DNA from: Lingula anatina
Lineage: Eukaryota; Brachiopoda; Lingulata; Lingulida; Lingulidae
DNA length: 41,391 bases
NCBI RefSeq assembly: GCF_001039355.2
Contig: NW_019773570.1
Coordinates: 273,390 to 314,780 of the forward strand
Reading direction: 5' to 3'
A program made the position numbers and the translations under genes. Positions 25,301 through 38,200 of this stretch are shown piece after piece; position 1 is the stretch's first letter, and every line of letters starts with the position of its first letter. The notes beneath the pieces were generated by a model. It did not search any database. It saw only the letters and a list, made by a program, of their open reading frames with translations, and was not told where the DNA came from.

Positions 25301-26608
25301 AAGTGAAACAACTGAAGAAGCCATTAATACCTTCACCATTGGTGGACATTTTTTCTTTTGTTCTTCCATCCAACCTTATTATAGGTGGGGTAATATTGAT
25401 ACCCTGATACTGTTTTTTCTTTGACTAGAAATTTTAGCCACATTATCTGTTGATAGAAGTGGTATCAAGTTTAGTGGTCACAACCTCAATGGAAATGCGG
25501 CTTGACTTAGGAACCCAATATTTTAGATCAAATGTATTGCTGATGTCATATAAAGTCTTTTTCTGGTCTAAAATTATCCTGTGTGTAAATACAACTTCAT
25601 GAAATGATATTTTTATTTGATGAGCTAGAGTCAGGAAGGTATGCGTGTATACAAGTAATGTTTGACTATTTTTTCCAGTCCAGCTGGTACTCAATTGTTT
25701 ATTGATTGTTGATATTAGAGTGAAAATTGTTTATTGATAGTTTTTTTCCCAGAGTTTTGTACTTCATAGATTGCGATGAGCTGAATACAAAGTTGAATGA
25801 TTGAAATCTTGGAGATAAATTTTTTGGATGATAGATTATTTATTTTATAGAGAAAAAAATTGTTGGACAAGTAGTTAGTANGACCTCTGACCTACTTTTC
25901 ATCATGAATTGAACTTAGCAAATTTTGCTTCCCTTTTATCTCCAAAACTGGCAGAGATAGGTTTATAGTTACTATTGAAGTTGAATAGGAAGTCATATAC
26001 TGGCAATCTAAATATGACCTTAAAATTGACTTTTGACTAACTTTTCACCATGAACTGAACTCTGCTAATTTCTTTCTCTTTTAACTCCAAACCTGGCAGA
26101 GATAGGTCCATAGTTACTATTTAAGTTGAATTGGAAGTCATATACTGGTAATTTACTGTGACCTTAAAATTGACCTTTGACCTACCTTACGATGAACTTA
26201 ACTTTGATTGTACCATTTTTAGTTATATATATATTTTTTGCATATTTTGAAAATTCTTGTTGATTGCATTTTTACAGCTTGTCAAGCACAAGACTGGTGG
26301 CTGTGTCCCTTATTTTGTGTATGTGGGGGTCTATACGTATGCGCTTACTCCAGCTGGTGGTACAATATTCGGAGGTGGTATCGCCTCTCTGATCCTCTAG
26401 TTGTAAGTTAGATGTAACATATGACACTCAGAAAGAGTTGGAAAAGGAATTATACCTGCCCAGTACTGTTTTAATATATGATGTTCCTGTAAATGAGAAA
26501 GTCCCCATCTTCTTTTGCATGAATTGCAAATTTTACTTTATCACAACAGTGTTATGGTATATTGTGGTTGCGTTTTATTAAATGATTATTGTATTCAAAA
26601 TTCTTTCA

Positions 26609-26669
<61 letters not shown>

Positions 26670-29600
26670 ATTGTTCCAAATTTGTATGGATGCATTCCGC
26701 ACAGGAGAAACAAGACAGCGAACCCTTGCTGACAAGTTCAGGTGAAGCAGAAGTCACCATTTATAACAATTGATTTACCAGTAATTTAGTTGCCTGAATC
26801 TAATATTATGTATATTCCTCTGGGGTGAAACATGAGAACTCTACCTCTAGACCACAGCTGTATTGTACTGGGAAAGAGGTATCATGACACTCCATGTGGA
26901 CTCAGAACCATTAAAATAAACATCTAGTTAGTCGGAGATGTCTCTCTCTCTCCAGCCTGAAATCACCCTTTGTCTGCATTCATAACCAGAGTTGATCTGT
27001 GGACTAAGAGATCCGTGGAGCAAAAATGGCCGACCCACTTGAAAGCTTACCGTATAATCCCTATGGTGAATCTGTTCAGTGTCTATTACGGAATTATGGG
27101 GCTTTTACGTGGGTCAGCAATACATGATCCATGGATCTGTTAGTCTGCAGATCATCTTGTTCTGAGTACACCCTCTGTCTGTCTACATCCTGGTAGCCCA
27201 ACTTCCTCTGTTAAAATCAAATTTGCATTGAGCTAGTATTGTCACCATTATTACTAAATGAGTTCCAGGAAAAACCGTGATAAAGAATTCTTGGAAAAGC
27301 CTTAGGTCTAACCAGTATTTGTATAGGATGGCTGGGTAGTTTAGATGTAATCCCACTCTTGTGCTCAGTGTCACCAGGAGATGGTTTCATTTCATATCAG
27401 GGTTTCATCCTCGGAGAGTACGGTAATGATGCCATCTTTTCAATGAGGGGAATTGTGAATTTTACAGATACAGTATTTTTTAAGTCATAATTCCTTAAAA
27501 TAAGAGCATTCCTATTGAGTGGTTGCAACAAGATTGAAAAGCAGACTACCTTATAGTTCTATTTTATACATTAAAAGCACCACAAATGCTGTACAAAATT
27601 ATCATTTTTATGATTTTAAAATGATCTATCTGAAAGTTTGATCATTTTTGACCATTGAAAAGATGGGAGTCATTACCGTAATGCAATGTTAGAGTCATAG
27701 GGGCCTGTTCACATTTATGTGGAAGTGTAGGCTAATGAACAGACTGGGGAAATTGGCCAAGTTTTTTATCGGCTTTATTTGTCAGCAATTATTTGAAATG
27801 AAAAATGGTGTATTTTGTGGTGATGGTACCCACTGAATAAATGCATTTTCTTGGCATAGAATATATGCAGAGAATTCAAGTCACATGCTTGTATCATGGC
27901 TGGATTTGGGGTTTTCACATCCACCAAGGGCATGTTCCANTGTTCTTCCATCCAACCTTATTATAAGTGGGGTAATATTGATACCCTGATACTGTTTTTT
28001 CTTTGACTAGAAATTTTAGCCACATTATCTGTTGATAGAAGTGGTATCAAGTTTAGTGGTCACAACCTCAATGGAAATGCGGCTTGACTTAGGAACCCAA
28101 TACCTTAGATCAAATGTATTGCTGATGTCGTATAAAGTCTTTTTCTGGTCTAAAATTATCCTGTGTGTAAATACAACTTCATGAAATGATATTTTTATTT
28201 GATGAGCTAGAGTCAGGAAAGTATGCGTGTATACAAGTAATGTTTGACTATTTTTTCCAGTCCAGCTGGTACTCAATTGTTTATTGATTGTTGATATTAG
28301 AGTGAAAATTGTTTATTGATAGTTTTTTTTCCAGAGTTTTGTACTTCATAGATTGCGATGAGCTGAATACAAAGTTGAATGATTGAAATCTTGGAGATAA
28401 ATTTTTTGGATGATAGATTATTTATTTTATAGAGAAAAAAATTGTTGGACAAGTAGTTGTAAGTTAGATGTAACATATGACACTCAGAAAGTGTTGGAAA
28501 AGGAATTATACCTGCCCAGTACTGTTGTAATATATGATGTTCCTGTAAATGAGAAAGTCCCCATCTTCTTTTGCATGAATTGCAAATTTTACTTCATCAC
28601 AACAGTGTTACGGTATATTGTGGTTGCGTTTTATTAAATGATTATTGTATTCAAAATTCTTTCAAAATTAAAATTAAAAAAAAAAAAAAAAAAACAAACA
28701 AAAAAACATTGTTCCAAATTTGTATGGATGCATTCCGCACAGGAGAAACAAGACAGCGAACCCTTGCTGACAAGTTCAGGTGAAGCAGAAGTCACCATTC
28801 ATAACAATTGATTTACCAGTAATTTAGTTGCCTGAATCTAATATTATGTATATTCCTCTAGGGTGAAACATGAGAACTCTACCTCTAGACCACAGCTGTA
28901 TTGTACTGGGAAAGAGGTATCATGACACTCCATGTGGACTCAGAACCATTAAAATAAACATCTAGTTAGTCGGAGATGTCTCTCTCTCTCTCCAGCCTGA
29001 AATCACCCTTTGTCTGCATTCATAACCAGAGTTGATCTGTGGACTAAGAGATCCGTGAAGCAAAAATGGCCGACCCACTTGAAAGCTTACTGTATAATCC
29101 CTATGGTGAATCTGTTCAGTGTCTATTACGGAATTATGGGGCTTTTACGTGGGTCAGCAATACATGATCCGTGGATCTGTTAGTCTGCAGATCATCTTGT
29201 TCTGAGTACACCCTCTGTCTGTCTACATCCTGGTAGCCCAACTTCCTCTGTTAAAATCAAATTTGCATTGAGCTAGTATTGTCACCATTATTACTAAATG
29301 AGTTCCAGGAAAAACCGTGATAAAGAATTCTTGGAAAAGCCTTAGGTCTAACCAGTATTTGTTTGTATAGGATGGCTGGGTAGATCAGTTGTAATCCCAC
29401 TCTTGTGCTCAGTGTCACCAGGAGATGGTTTCATTTCATATCAGGGTTTCATCCTTGGAGACTACGGTAATGATGCGATCTTTTCAATGGGGGGAAATTG
29501 TGAATTTTACAGATACTGTATTTTGAAAGTCATAATTCCTTAAAATAAGAGCATTCCTATTGAGTGGTTGCAACAAGATTGAAAAGCAGACTACCTTATA

Positions 29601-31970
29601 GTTCTATTTTATACATTAAAAGCACCACAAATGCTGTACAAAATTATCATTTTTATGATTTTAAAATGATCTATCTGAAAGTTTGATCATTTTTGACCAT
29701 TGAAAAGATGGGAGTCATTACCGTAATGCAATATTAGAGTCATAGGGGCCTGTTCACATTTATGTGGAAGTGTAGGCTAATGAACAGACTGGGGAAATTG
29801 GCCAAGTTTTTTTATTGGCTATTTTTTGTAAGCAATTATTTGAAGTAAAAAATGGTGTATTTTGTGGTGATGGTACCCACTGAATAAATGCATTTTCTTG
29901 GCATAGAATCTATGCAGAGAATTCAAGTCACATGCTTATATCATGGCTGGATTTGGGGTTTTCACATCCACCAAGGGCATGTTTCAGGAATTAATAAACA
30001 AGACTAAGGTGTTTTCCATATATAATTTTAATGGCAGGGATAAAAGTGCTAAATAGGTGTCCAAATTACAGAAGTTAATTTTCCAAATATTGTCTCACAT
30101 ATATAGCCACCTTAACTTGAGAAGAGCACAGTGTCTTGCTGGGGACAGTTGACACAGTCGTACACGAAATATTTTCTCTTGGTTTGAATTATTATATCAA
30201 ATTTTAGAAAACTGTTGTCCCTGTGACTCTTCCTTGGTGTTCCTCCATTAAAATTGGAGGGAGTATTTTTACCTTATTTCAGGTGAGATCACTTTATGGT
30301 GTTTGATGATCTTGGAATAATTCAGCTATAATTATGGGTTAAAATATGCCTTAAATTCAGGGAGTTAGATTGTGTGACATCCTGCTGAGGCATAACACTT
30401 CTAAGTTGTGGATTGCAATCTATTGAATTACTTAAGCACATGCTGTGTACCTTGTAGGAATATTCTGAATAATAATGGCTCAAGGATACCTTGGTTGTTT
30501 TGTTGATTATTTGTTTTTGGATGATTTATTTAAAATGAGGTTATAAGGTAACAAAGATAAAAAAGTTGACATGATAAAATGGCCTAGCTTTCTCAAAAAA
30601 TAAATATTTGGAAGTGTTGTTTAATTACTGATTATGGATGACAAATTGATTTCATTTTTGATTTTGCAAATACTAACAGTATTTTTAGTCACAGTTCTTT
30701 TTCTTTTTATTTCTGGGTGTAGATAATTAGGGTTATTGGTGACGTAATGATGAATTTTTTGCATGCTGATTTTTTTAAAGGGGCCAGACATATTAAAGTA
30801 ACCGGCCTAGGATATGAAGCTGATGACAGACAGAGGAGTCAAGTTTTTTATCAGGGATCAATATTAAGAAAGTTGATTTTCAGGGTCTGATGGTAATGAC
30901 ATATAATGTGCCAGTAATGGCAGGCTGACAGAGGCATGAAGGACAAACTAACTAACGCAGATAAAGAATCGATGAACACTGAAGAAAAACATTGCAAATT
31001 GTGAGTGGGAGGGATGGCGCAGCAGTAGGAATCATTCAAGAAGAATAGCATCAATGAGGTTTTCACCAAGCATCATTGAACATGGTACTTACCAAGGTCT
31101 ACCAAGAGGATATTGACAGAACAAAGTAGTTGCTTGTAAAACCACTCAAATCAGTTCTTTAATTTTTGATTTTGTTGTTAAACAAGTCCAAAAATACTTA
31201 GCTTTATCTCACATTTTACTATCATTCTTATAGTACATCTTTATTTTCTTACATATATAAAAGTATAAGAACCTGACAGGTTAACAGACTTGTAAAAGAA
31301 GGTGAAAAATTATGCACATCTTTCATATTTTCTTCTCTGCCTGGGAAGATGATCGTTTTACTTTATCCCAGCAGCACAAAGATGGCTGAAAGCATAAATG
31401 TCAGTAAACAAAGCATTCAGACGATTACACATAACTTTGAGGTATTCTCTCATAGACAAAGCACATATTACATTTTTGACCAGAAGTCTGACATGACTGT
31501 AATAGTTGGGGTTGTAGTCTTCAATATGATCAAACTGCCAGTAGGAAGTATATGAATTCAGGATTTATCCCCTTTCTATCTGACTGAATTTTAATTTAAT
31601 TAAAATTTATTAAACCAATTCATAAAAAGTGACAATTTAAGATAGTGATTTGGGTGAGACATTAGTAAGAAGACCTCAGTGTAGGGTTAGGATAGAATAT
31701 AGCCTTAATGAGTTCTCAATGTCATCACTTTTGTCCATAAATCTATTATCAGCTCAAGAGTTGCGGACAGATGAATGTGTTGAAGTTGTGCAGAAGACAG
31801 ACAGGATTTTCTTGAAATAACAGTCTTAATCTAAAATAGATGCTTTAAAGTTGATTGAATTTTGAAGAATTTTAGTCAGGACATGAGAGAGAAAGAGAGA
31901 CTTGCAATACACCACATTCAAGTATTCCATGCAAATTGTCATTCACTCAAGTACGATGCTTAAGTCTGTT

Positions 31971-32005
<35 letters not shown>

Positions 32006-35000
32006 TGCATCCAAGGTTGGTAGCCTCTTTGGTTGTCTTGCTGAACTCTCTACAGACAGGAAGACCATCATCTTCTCAATATTTATCATACTGTACTTGT
32101 ATCAGGGTCAAGGCAGAACATCGATCCTTACTTAAAAGGCTGAGCTGTGTGGGAGGGGTGTGGTCCCATTTACCCAACATTAACACCAGTCACGCCATAC
32201 TTAACTCAGAGATGTATCACTTCTACTGCGGTAATGGCACCCACAGCGGGACAGGACAAAGATTGTCTCATTAACGTCAAAGTTCAGGATGCAAAGAGTT
32301 GAGGAAAAAAGGTTGGATGTTATAAAACTGGTGGTTGTAAGACATGGTTGTACACTGGCATGCTGTCTGTTGTTTTTGCATTTTTTTTCTTGAAAATTTA
32401 TTTGAAAAAAAATCTCTGAAAGGAACATTATAATTTAATTATAGTTAATAGTTTTTCAAGATATTTAAAAATACTTTTAACCATTGTTTTTTTAATCATT
32501 TATTTGGATGTTGAGGATATGTAGAAGTATCTGCCTACCATAATTTTTGTCAAATATTATCTTGGATGCAATATTTGGTTCAACTTTGACGTAATTGCAA
32601 GGAATGAAACAAAAAATGTAAAACAGATATTTGTTTTTGTTTTGTTTTGTATTGGATTTTTTATGTTTTGCCACCAGACAAAGTTGCAGCACTTACAATT
32701 TATCACACTCTTCTTTTCTTCTTTTTTTTTCTCTGAAGATGATGGATCACATATAGAGGAGACAGAACAGTGCGTCTGTCATCCCTCTCTGATGAATTGT
32801 TTCAAGTTCATCTAAAAAAAACTTTTCAGTTACTCTTATTAAGATTGAAGCTACTACAAAATACAAGTGAATAAAGAGATAGATAGACAGAGGGAAAGAA
32901 AAAACAAAACCAAATTTAAGAGGTCTCTTTCATATGGCATATTTGAGTATAGAAGGGCAATATGGTTAATGGTAGATAATACCTTTGGAGATCCAAGATA
33001 ATGATGTACTGTAATGATCATAATGAAGATCTTTTATATCTTACATGCGATATGACCATGGGGACATCACAACAGTTGTGTGCGGAAATAATTGTACACG
33101 TATAAAAGTGTTCACAGCCAGACTTTGAACTCCATGTCCTAGCCACGTATTTTCAGAGTTCATTCCTATCTTTCCAATAATAAGCATGTAAAATAATTTG
33201 ACACTTTTCCACCAGGTTCAGAAGAGGGCTATTAGATGACATTACCATATAATTTATAAGGCCCAGCTTCCTGTTGGACGTGATATTCAATTTTTAAAAC
33301 ACAGGACGTTAATTTATCCCATGCCTACGTAGATGCAAACACAGCGTGTTGGCTGCTCCATATTAAAAACTTTATATTCAGTTGGCAGCCACACCCAGTT
33401 CTGGTGCAGCTAACCAGAACTTGCACTCATAATAATCCAGGGCTGAGGCCAAATATTACGTCAATGACCTTCTGACAGGATAAATTTGGGAAATCCATGG
33501 TCTGGGGCCCCATGTATTACAGTGAGTATCTTTGTATGGATCGTGAATAGATAAATGAGAACTGTGGAGAGCAAGGGTTATAACATATAGTGTAATCATT
33601 TGTTTTTTCAGCTTGTTTTTTGAGATCATTTTTGGACTCCTTAATATAGCAATAGAGCTGAAGAAACTGCCTGGAACTCTCCTTGTAGACTGAGGTAGTC
33701 CTGCCACAAATAGAATTACTATATTTAAGTTTATTGGAGCCATTGAATGAGGCAAGTTGTATATACTAGCTGCAAGGTAAGATTGTATCAGTTTGTGTTT
33801 AGACAGTGATGAAAATGATGGAATGCATTACCTCAGACAGATACCTAGTATAACAATCAACATAGGAAACAGCTTGGTCCAGGAGCGTAGAGCGATCGAG
33901 AAATTGACATGGTTTTTTCGTAAGGTGTAAACCCACCTTAAGCTGTGCTTGGTAATGGCATGATGGGAATTATCGCCTATTAACCTCGCGGCTGCCCTAA
34001 AGCTAATAATGTTGACTGTGATCAATAGGCTGCTGGAAGCCTGCATACGAAACCTTATAAAATATTTGTGGCAAAAAGAAGCATTCAGAATTAATAATTC
34101 ATAGCCAATAGCCAAATCAGGATGTAATATAAAAAATAAGGTACAGCCGGCCGTAGTTCTATCTTCAAGATAATAGCTGAGATAAAAAATTGACGTTGGC
34201 CTAAGTAAGATGTCAATGACATCAACTTAAAAATTGACCAAAATTAATTATGATAAAGGGAAATGAAAATAAAGGAAACAAAAATAAAAGGAAGAAAATA
34301 GCAGAATATTCCAATATTAGCACAGAGCAGTGGTATTAATTTCAGATCTTTACTGGAAGGAATGTGGGCCCTGGATACACAGTAAATAACAGATAAATAA
34401 AAATAGTAAATTAGAGAATAAAACATTATTTGTAGCGATGGCAGAGATAAAGACATGACATAAGCAGGTCCTCACTGAACAAGTCAGCTGTTGTACAGGA
34501 ACCTGCAGACAGTTGAGGGTTCTGCCCCAATTAATTGTCTCTGGTCCAAATGGTTTCTTCCAACTCTTGGTTGATTTGGGTGTGGCTAGTTACTGCTGAC
34601 AAAAATAAATTGGTTGTGCAGAGAGAACATAGCAGGCTGAATGGTCTTAACTGTGTGCCACTTCCAGTGTATTGTTTGAAGGAATAGAGACAGATTTAGG
34701 CAAGTATTTTGTAAATATTATCACCCACATGGCTGAGATCCTGTGGTTATTTTGACTGTGGTGTATTATTGTGTTCATGGTTTTGTACTCTGTGAATGCA
34801 GTGACACTTGAAGCCTGTAGAAATGTCAGGAGGTAAGTCAGCTGATGCTTAAAGTCCGTGCTACCTTGTAACACTAAGGTTAAAATATATATATACAGGG
34901 CATATGTTCTCTTAATAAGCCAGCTTTTTTTTTCAGGTGCTGAGTCCCGCTAGGACCAGCCATGTGTGTCAGTCAGTTTTCTTTATGATGAGATTACAGG

Positions 35001-35206
35001 CCATTTAGTTGAGGTTGTCCTTACAAAACTACTTTTGTGGATAAAGGGCTGTAAAAGTAGTTTGTTACATGAGTATGTGTCATAAGTTGATGCTTAGTGA
35101 ATGAAGATGTAGCCTAAATTAGTTGGTTTTGTACCTTGTTATATGCCTGCTCAGTTGGGAAGATCACCTGTCTTCAACCATCATAGCCCTCTGAGGGCAG
35201 TATGTT

Positions 35207-35249
<43 letters not shown>

Positions 35250-38200
35250 AAAGAGGGGGGGGGCAATTTTTGCTGTATGCCTGTCTGTATTAAGTTTTTT
35301 CAGAGTTGATTTACTTTTCATTTCATCTTTTTTCATCATTACTCCCGAGTTCACAGAGATAAGTTGATGGAGAGAGAGCGGCATTCTACAGTAAAGGTGT
35401 GTTTTAGGGAAAGGGAAGTTTCCAGGTTAGAGTTCAGAATTACGGTAAATTTGACTGCTAACAGCCAGTGTCCAGTGTATTTAACTTGTATGATACATAT
35501 CATACCCAGAACTGAATTCTTGTGTTGATGAGAATTATTAGTTGACGTTCAGTTTAGATATTACGTAATATACACAAAGCACAAATTTTCTTGAATCAGT
35601 ATCTGGACTTACACAATGCAATGCCAAGATTTTGTCCATATAATACTGTCCAACTCCATCTAGTCACTGGTGGTTCATGGAGATTTTTACCTTAGGGATG
35701 ACATGATACTTACATGTCTTCATTACAATATATACATAGGTGTGATTGTTAATGTGATATTAGCAAATAGTATAATACCTGAAAACAATAAAAGGGAATT
35801 GTTATTATTTACAAGGGTTGTTTTGTCCAAATGTAGCAGGACCTCTGGTGTGAGTTTCAGGATATATCTGGTACCCTGGGTATCTGTACTATAGATAGTT
35901 ATGGCATGTGTTATCAGGGTACTATGAGGTGGCTGTGATTGAGTCTGCCCTGAATCCAGACACGCAGGGTGCAATGTTTATTTTTATTTTAGACTCAAGG
36001 AAATGTTGACAGGTGAATTCAAAACTTAAGGTTCTCATTGCAAGATAATCATGGAAAAATAATCATTTTAATCCATGGAAATCTGTTACAGTATCTTAGG
36101 GATATTTATACCTGTTTGCTTCTTCCACAAACACAGAAACTTGGTGCAAAGTTGATATCTGACCTTTGCTATAAATCACTACCTTTCATTCTAAACTAAC
36201 CCAATAAACATGATACCTAGAGAGCAGTAACAAAGTATTTTATGTAAACATAGTTGATACGTAGGAAGGTCAGAGGCCAATCTTCTCTGGGCGTGGCTGT
36301 GTTGGACAGAATTGATTACGCCTTGTATCTTAACTTGCCCTTTCTGTGTAAATTTAGCCATGCCCCAAAGAGATCTAGTTTACCTGTAGGTGCTGCTGCT
36401 GCCATGTTTATCTGTGATCATGAATTTTCAGTTGTGATTGATGTATGTTAAGACCTTAAAGGTGATTGTTCTTTTTCTGGCTTGATTAAAATGCAGGTTT
36501 CGTACCGTGCTCATTGTTAATTGCCTTTTGGTACCACACTTGTACAGACATCTATTTACTGTTGTTGCTGGAATACAATATGTTGGATTAAAATTTTATT
36601 TCTTAATTAATTGCTGAATCATACTATCATTTTCATTTGTGTTTGTGATGATAGCTATGTAAAAAGGTGCACACTCTCTCTCTCTCACACACACACGCAC
36701 GCACGCACGAACGCACGCATGTACGCACGCACGCACGCACGCACGCACGCATACATACATGTGCACAAAAATAATTCAGTAAGCATCAAGTTTTGGTTCT
36801 GAAACAAAATGAGCATCTTGGTCTTAAATTACAAAGTTGTCTAACAGAATTTAAGATGAAGGACAACTAAAAGTACTCCTGAGTAGACGATACTCAAAAT
36901 TACATGGATGACATGTGTTTTATTTGCTGCAATTACACATTTACAAAAGGCTTATATTGATGTCATTAATCTCCAGTATATTAACGTCAAGGATTGTTCT
37001 CATCACTCGTGTAATATACTAGTATAAAGATGGATATTATTGGCAGGAACTTGACTGAACTGACGACCAATGAAAAGAGAGATGGTTAATTGGCTGGAAG
37101 GAGGGTTCTGCTGGTAGATTTTCTGTTTCTTTTGTTGTTTTCATTCTTCTTCTTTATCAACTTGACATCTCCTTACTAGAAATTTTGTTTTTTTTTATGA
37201 TATCCAAAATTAAAATTTTGTTGATAACTTTTTCATATAAGTCTATAATATTTTGAATGCAATTGTGTTATATATTCATTTATTTGTGTGCGCGTATGTG
37301 TATGTGTGTGTGTGTGTGCGTCCTTGCATGTGTGTGTCTGGGGGGTATTTGAATCATTTTCAACATTTTATGTTGTCCTTTTAATAGGTATATTTAGCAA
37401 CTATATTGTTCAGCAGGCTTATAAAGCAAACTACTGATATGTGATTGATTCCAGAAATTGCAAATTTAATTGGTGAATATATTTTCAAAAATCTCCTGTT
37501 GTTGGTTTTACTTATTTTCTCTATTTTCTAAATTCTAGGATGAGAACACTGCCTTATTCAGTTNTTTTCAGGATACATCTGGTACCCTGGGTATCTGTAC
37601 TGTGGATAGTTATGGCATGTGTTATCAGGGTACTATGAGATGGGTGGGATTGAGTCTGCCCTGAATCCAGACACGCAGGGTGCAATGTTTATTTTTATTT
37701 TAGACTCAAGGAAATGTTGACAGGTGAATTCAAAAGTTAAGGTTCTCATTGCAAGATAATCATAGAAAAATAATCATTTTAATCCATGGAAATCTGTTGC
37801 AGTATCTTAGGGATATTTATACCTGTTTGCTTCTTCCACAAACACAGAAACTTGGTGCAAAGTTGATATCTGACCTTTGCTATAAATCACTACCTTTCAT
37901 TCTAAACTAACCCAATAAACATGATACCTAGAGAGCAGTAACAAAGTATTTTATGTAAACATAGTTGATACGTAGGAAGGTCAGAGGCCAATCTTCTCTG
38001 GGCGTGGCTGTGTTGGACAGAATTGATTACGCCTTGTATCTTAACTTGCCCTTTCTGTGTAAATTTAGCCATGCCCCAAAGAGATCTAGTTTACCTGTAG
38101 GTGCTGCTGCTGCTGCCATGTTTATGCTGTGATCATGAATTTTCAGTTGTGATTGATGTATGTTAAGACCTTAAAGGTGATTGTTCTTTTTCTGGCTTGA

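Larger units (their letters stand above)
23607..25354. repeat. Duplicated block A, copy 2
   Basis: Begins right after N 23606 and mirrors 21763-23446. It is slightly longer because its 31-bp VNTR has more units and a few indels differ. It diverges from copy 1 after GGTGGACATTTTT. Confidence 0.85.
26398..27939. repeat. Duplicated block B2, copy 1
   Basis: Near-identical to 28454-29986, including the 37-nt candidate micro-exon. It ends at N 27940 within the same sequence context (AAGGGCATGTT) as copy 2. Confidence 0.85.

Noticed and set aside
25443-25694. 83-codon minus-strand frame also present at 28025-28276
   Set aside because: Its preservation in two places reflects the haplotype copy, not selection. 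No homology or gene signals are seen.
33828-34115. 95-codon minus-strand frame in intron 3
   Set aside because: No recognisable transposon or gene motif, isolated, and within the length expected by chance.
35985-36015. Tiny exon between TTTTATTTTAG and CAG|GTGAAT in block C
   Set aside because: Good-looking splice sites, but its phases do not connect the known exons in any combination I tried.
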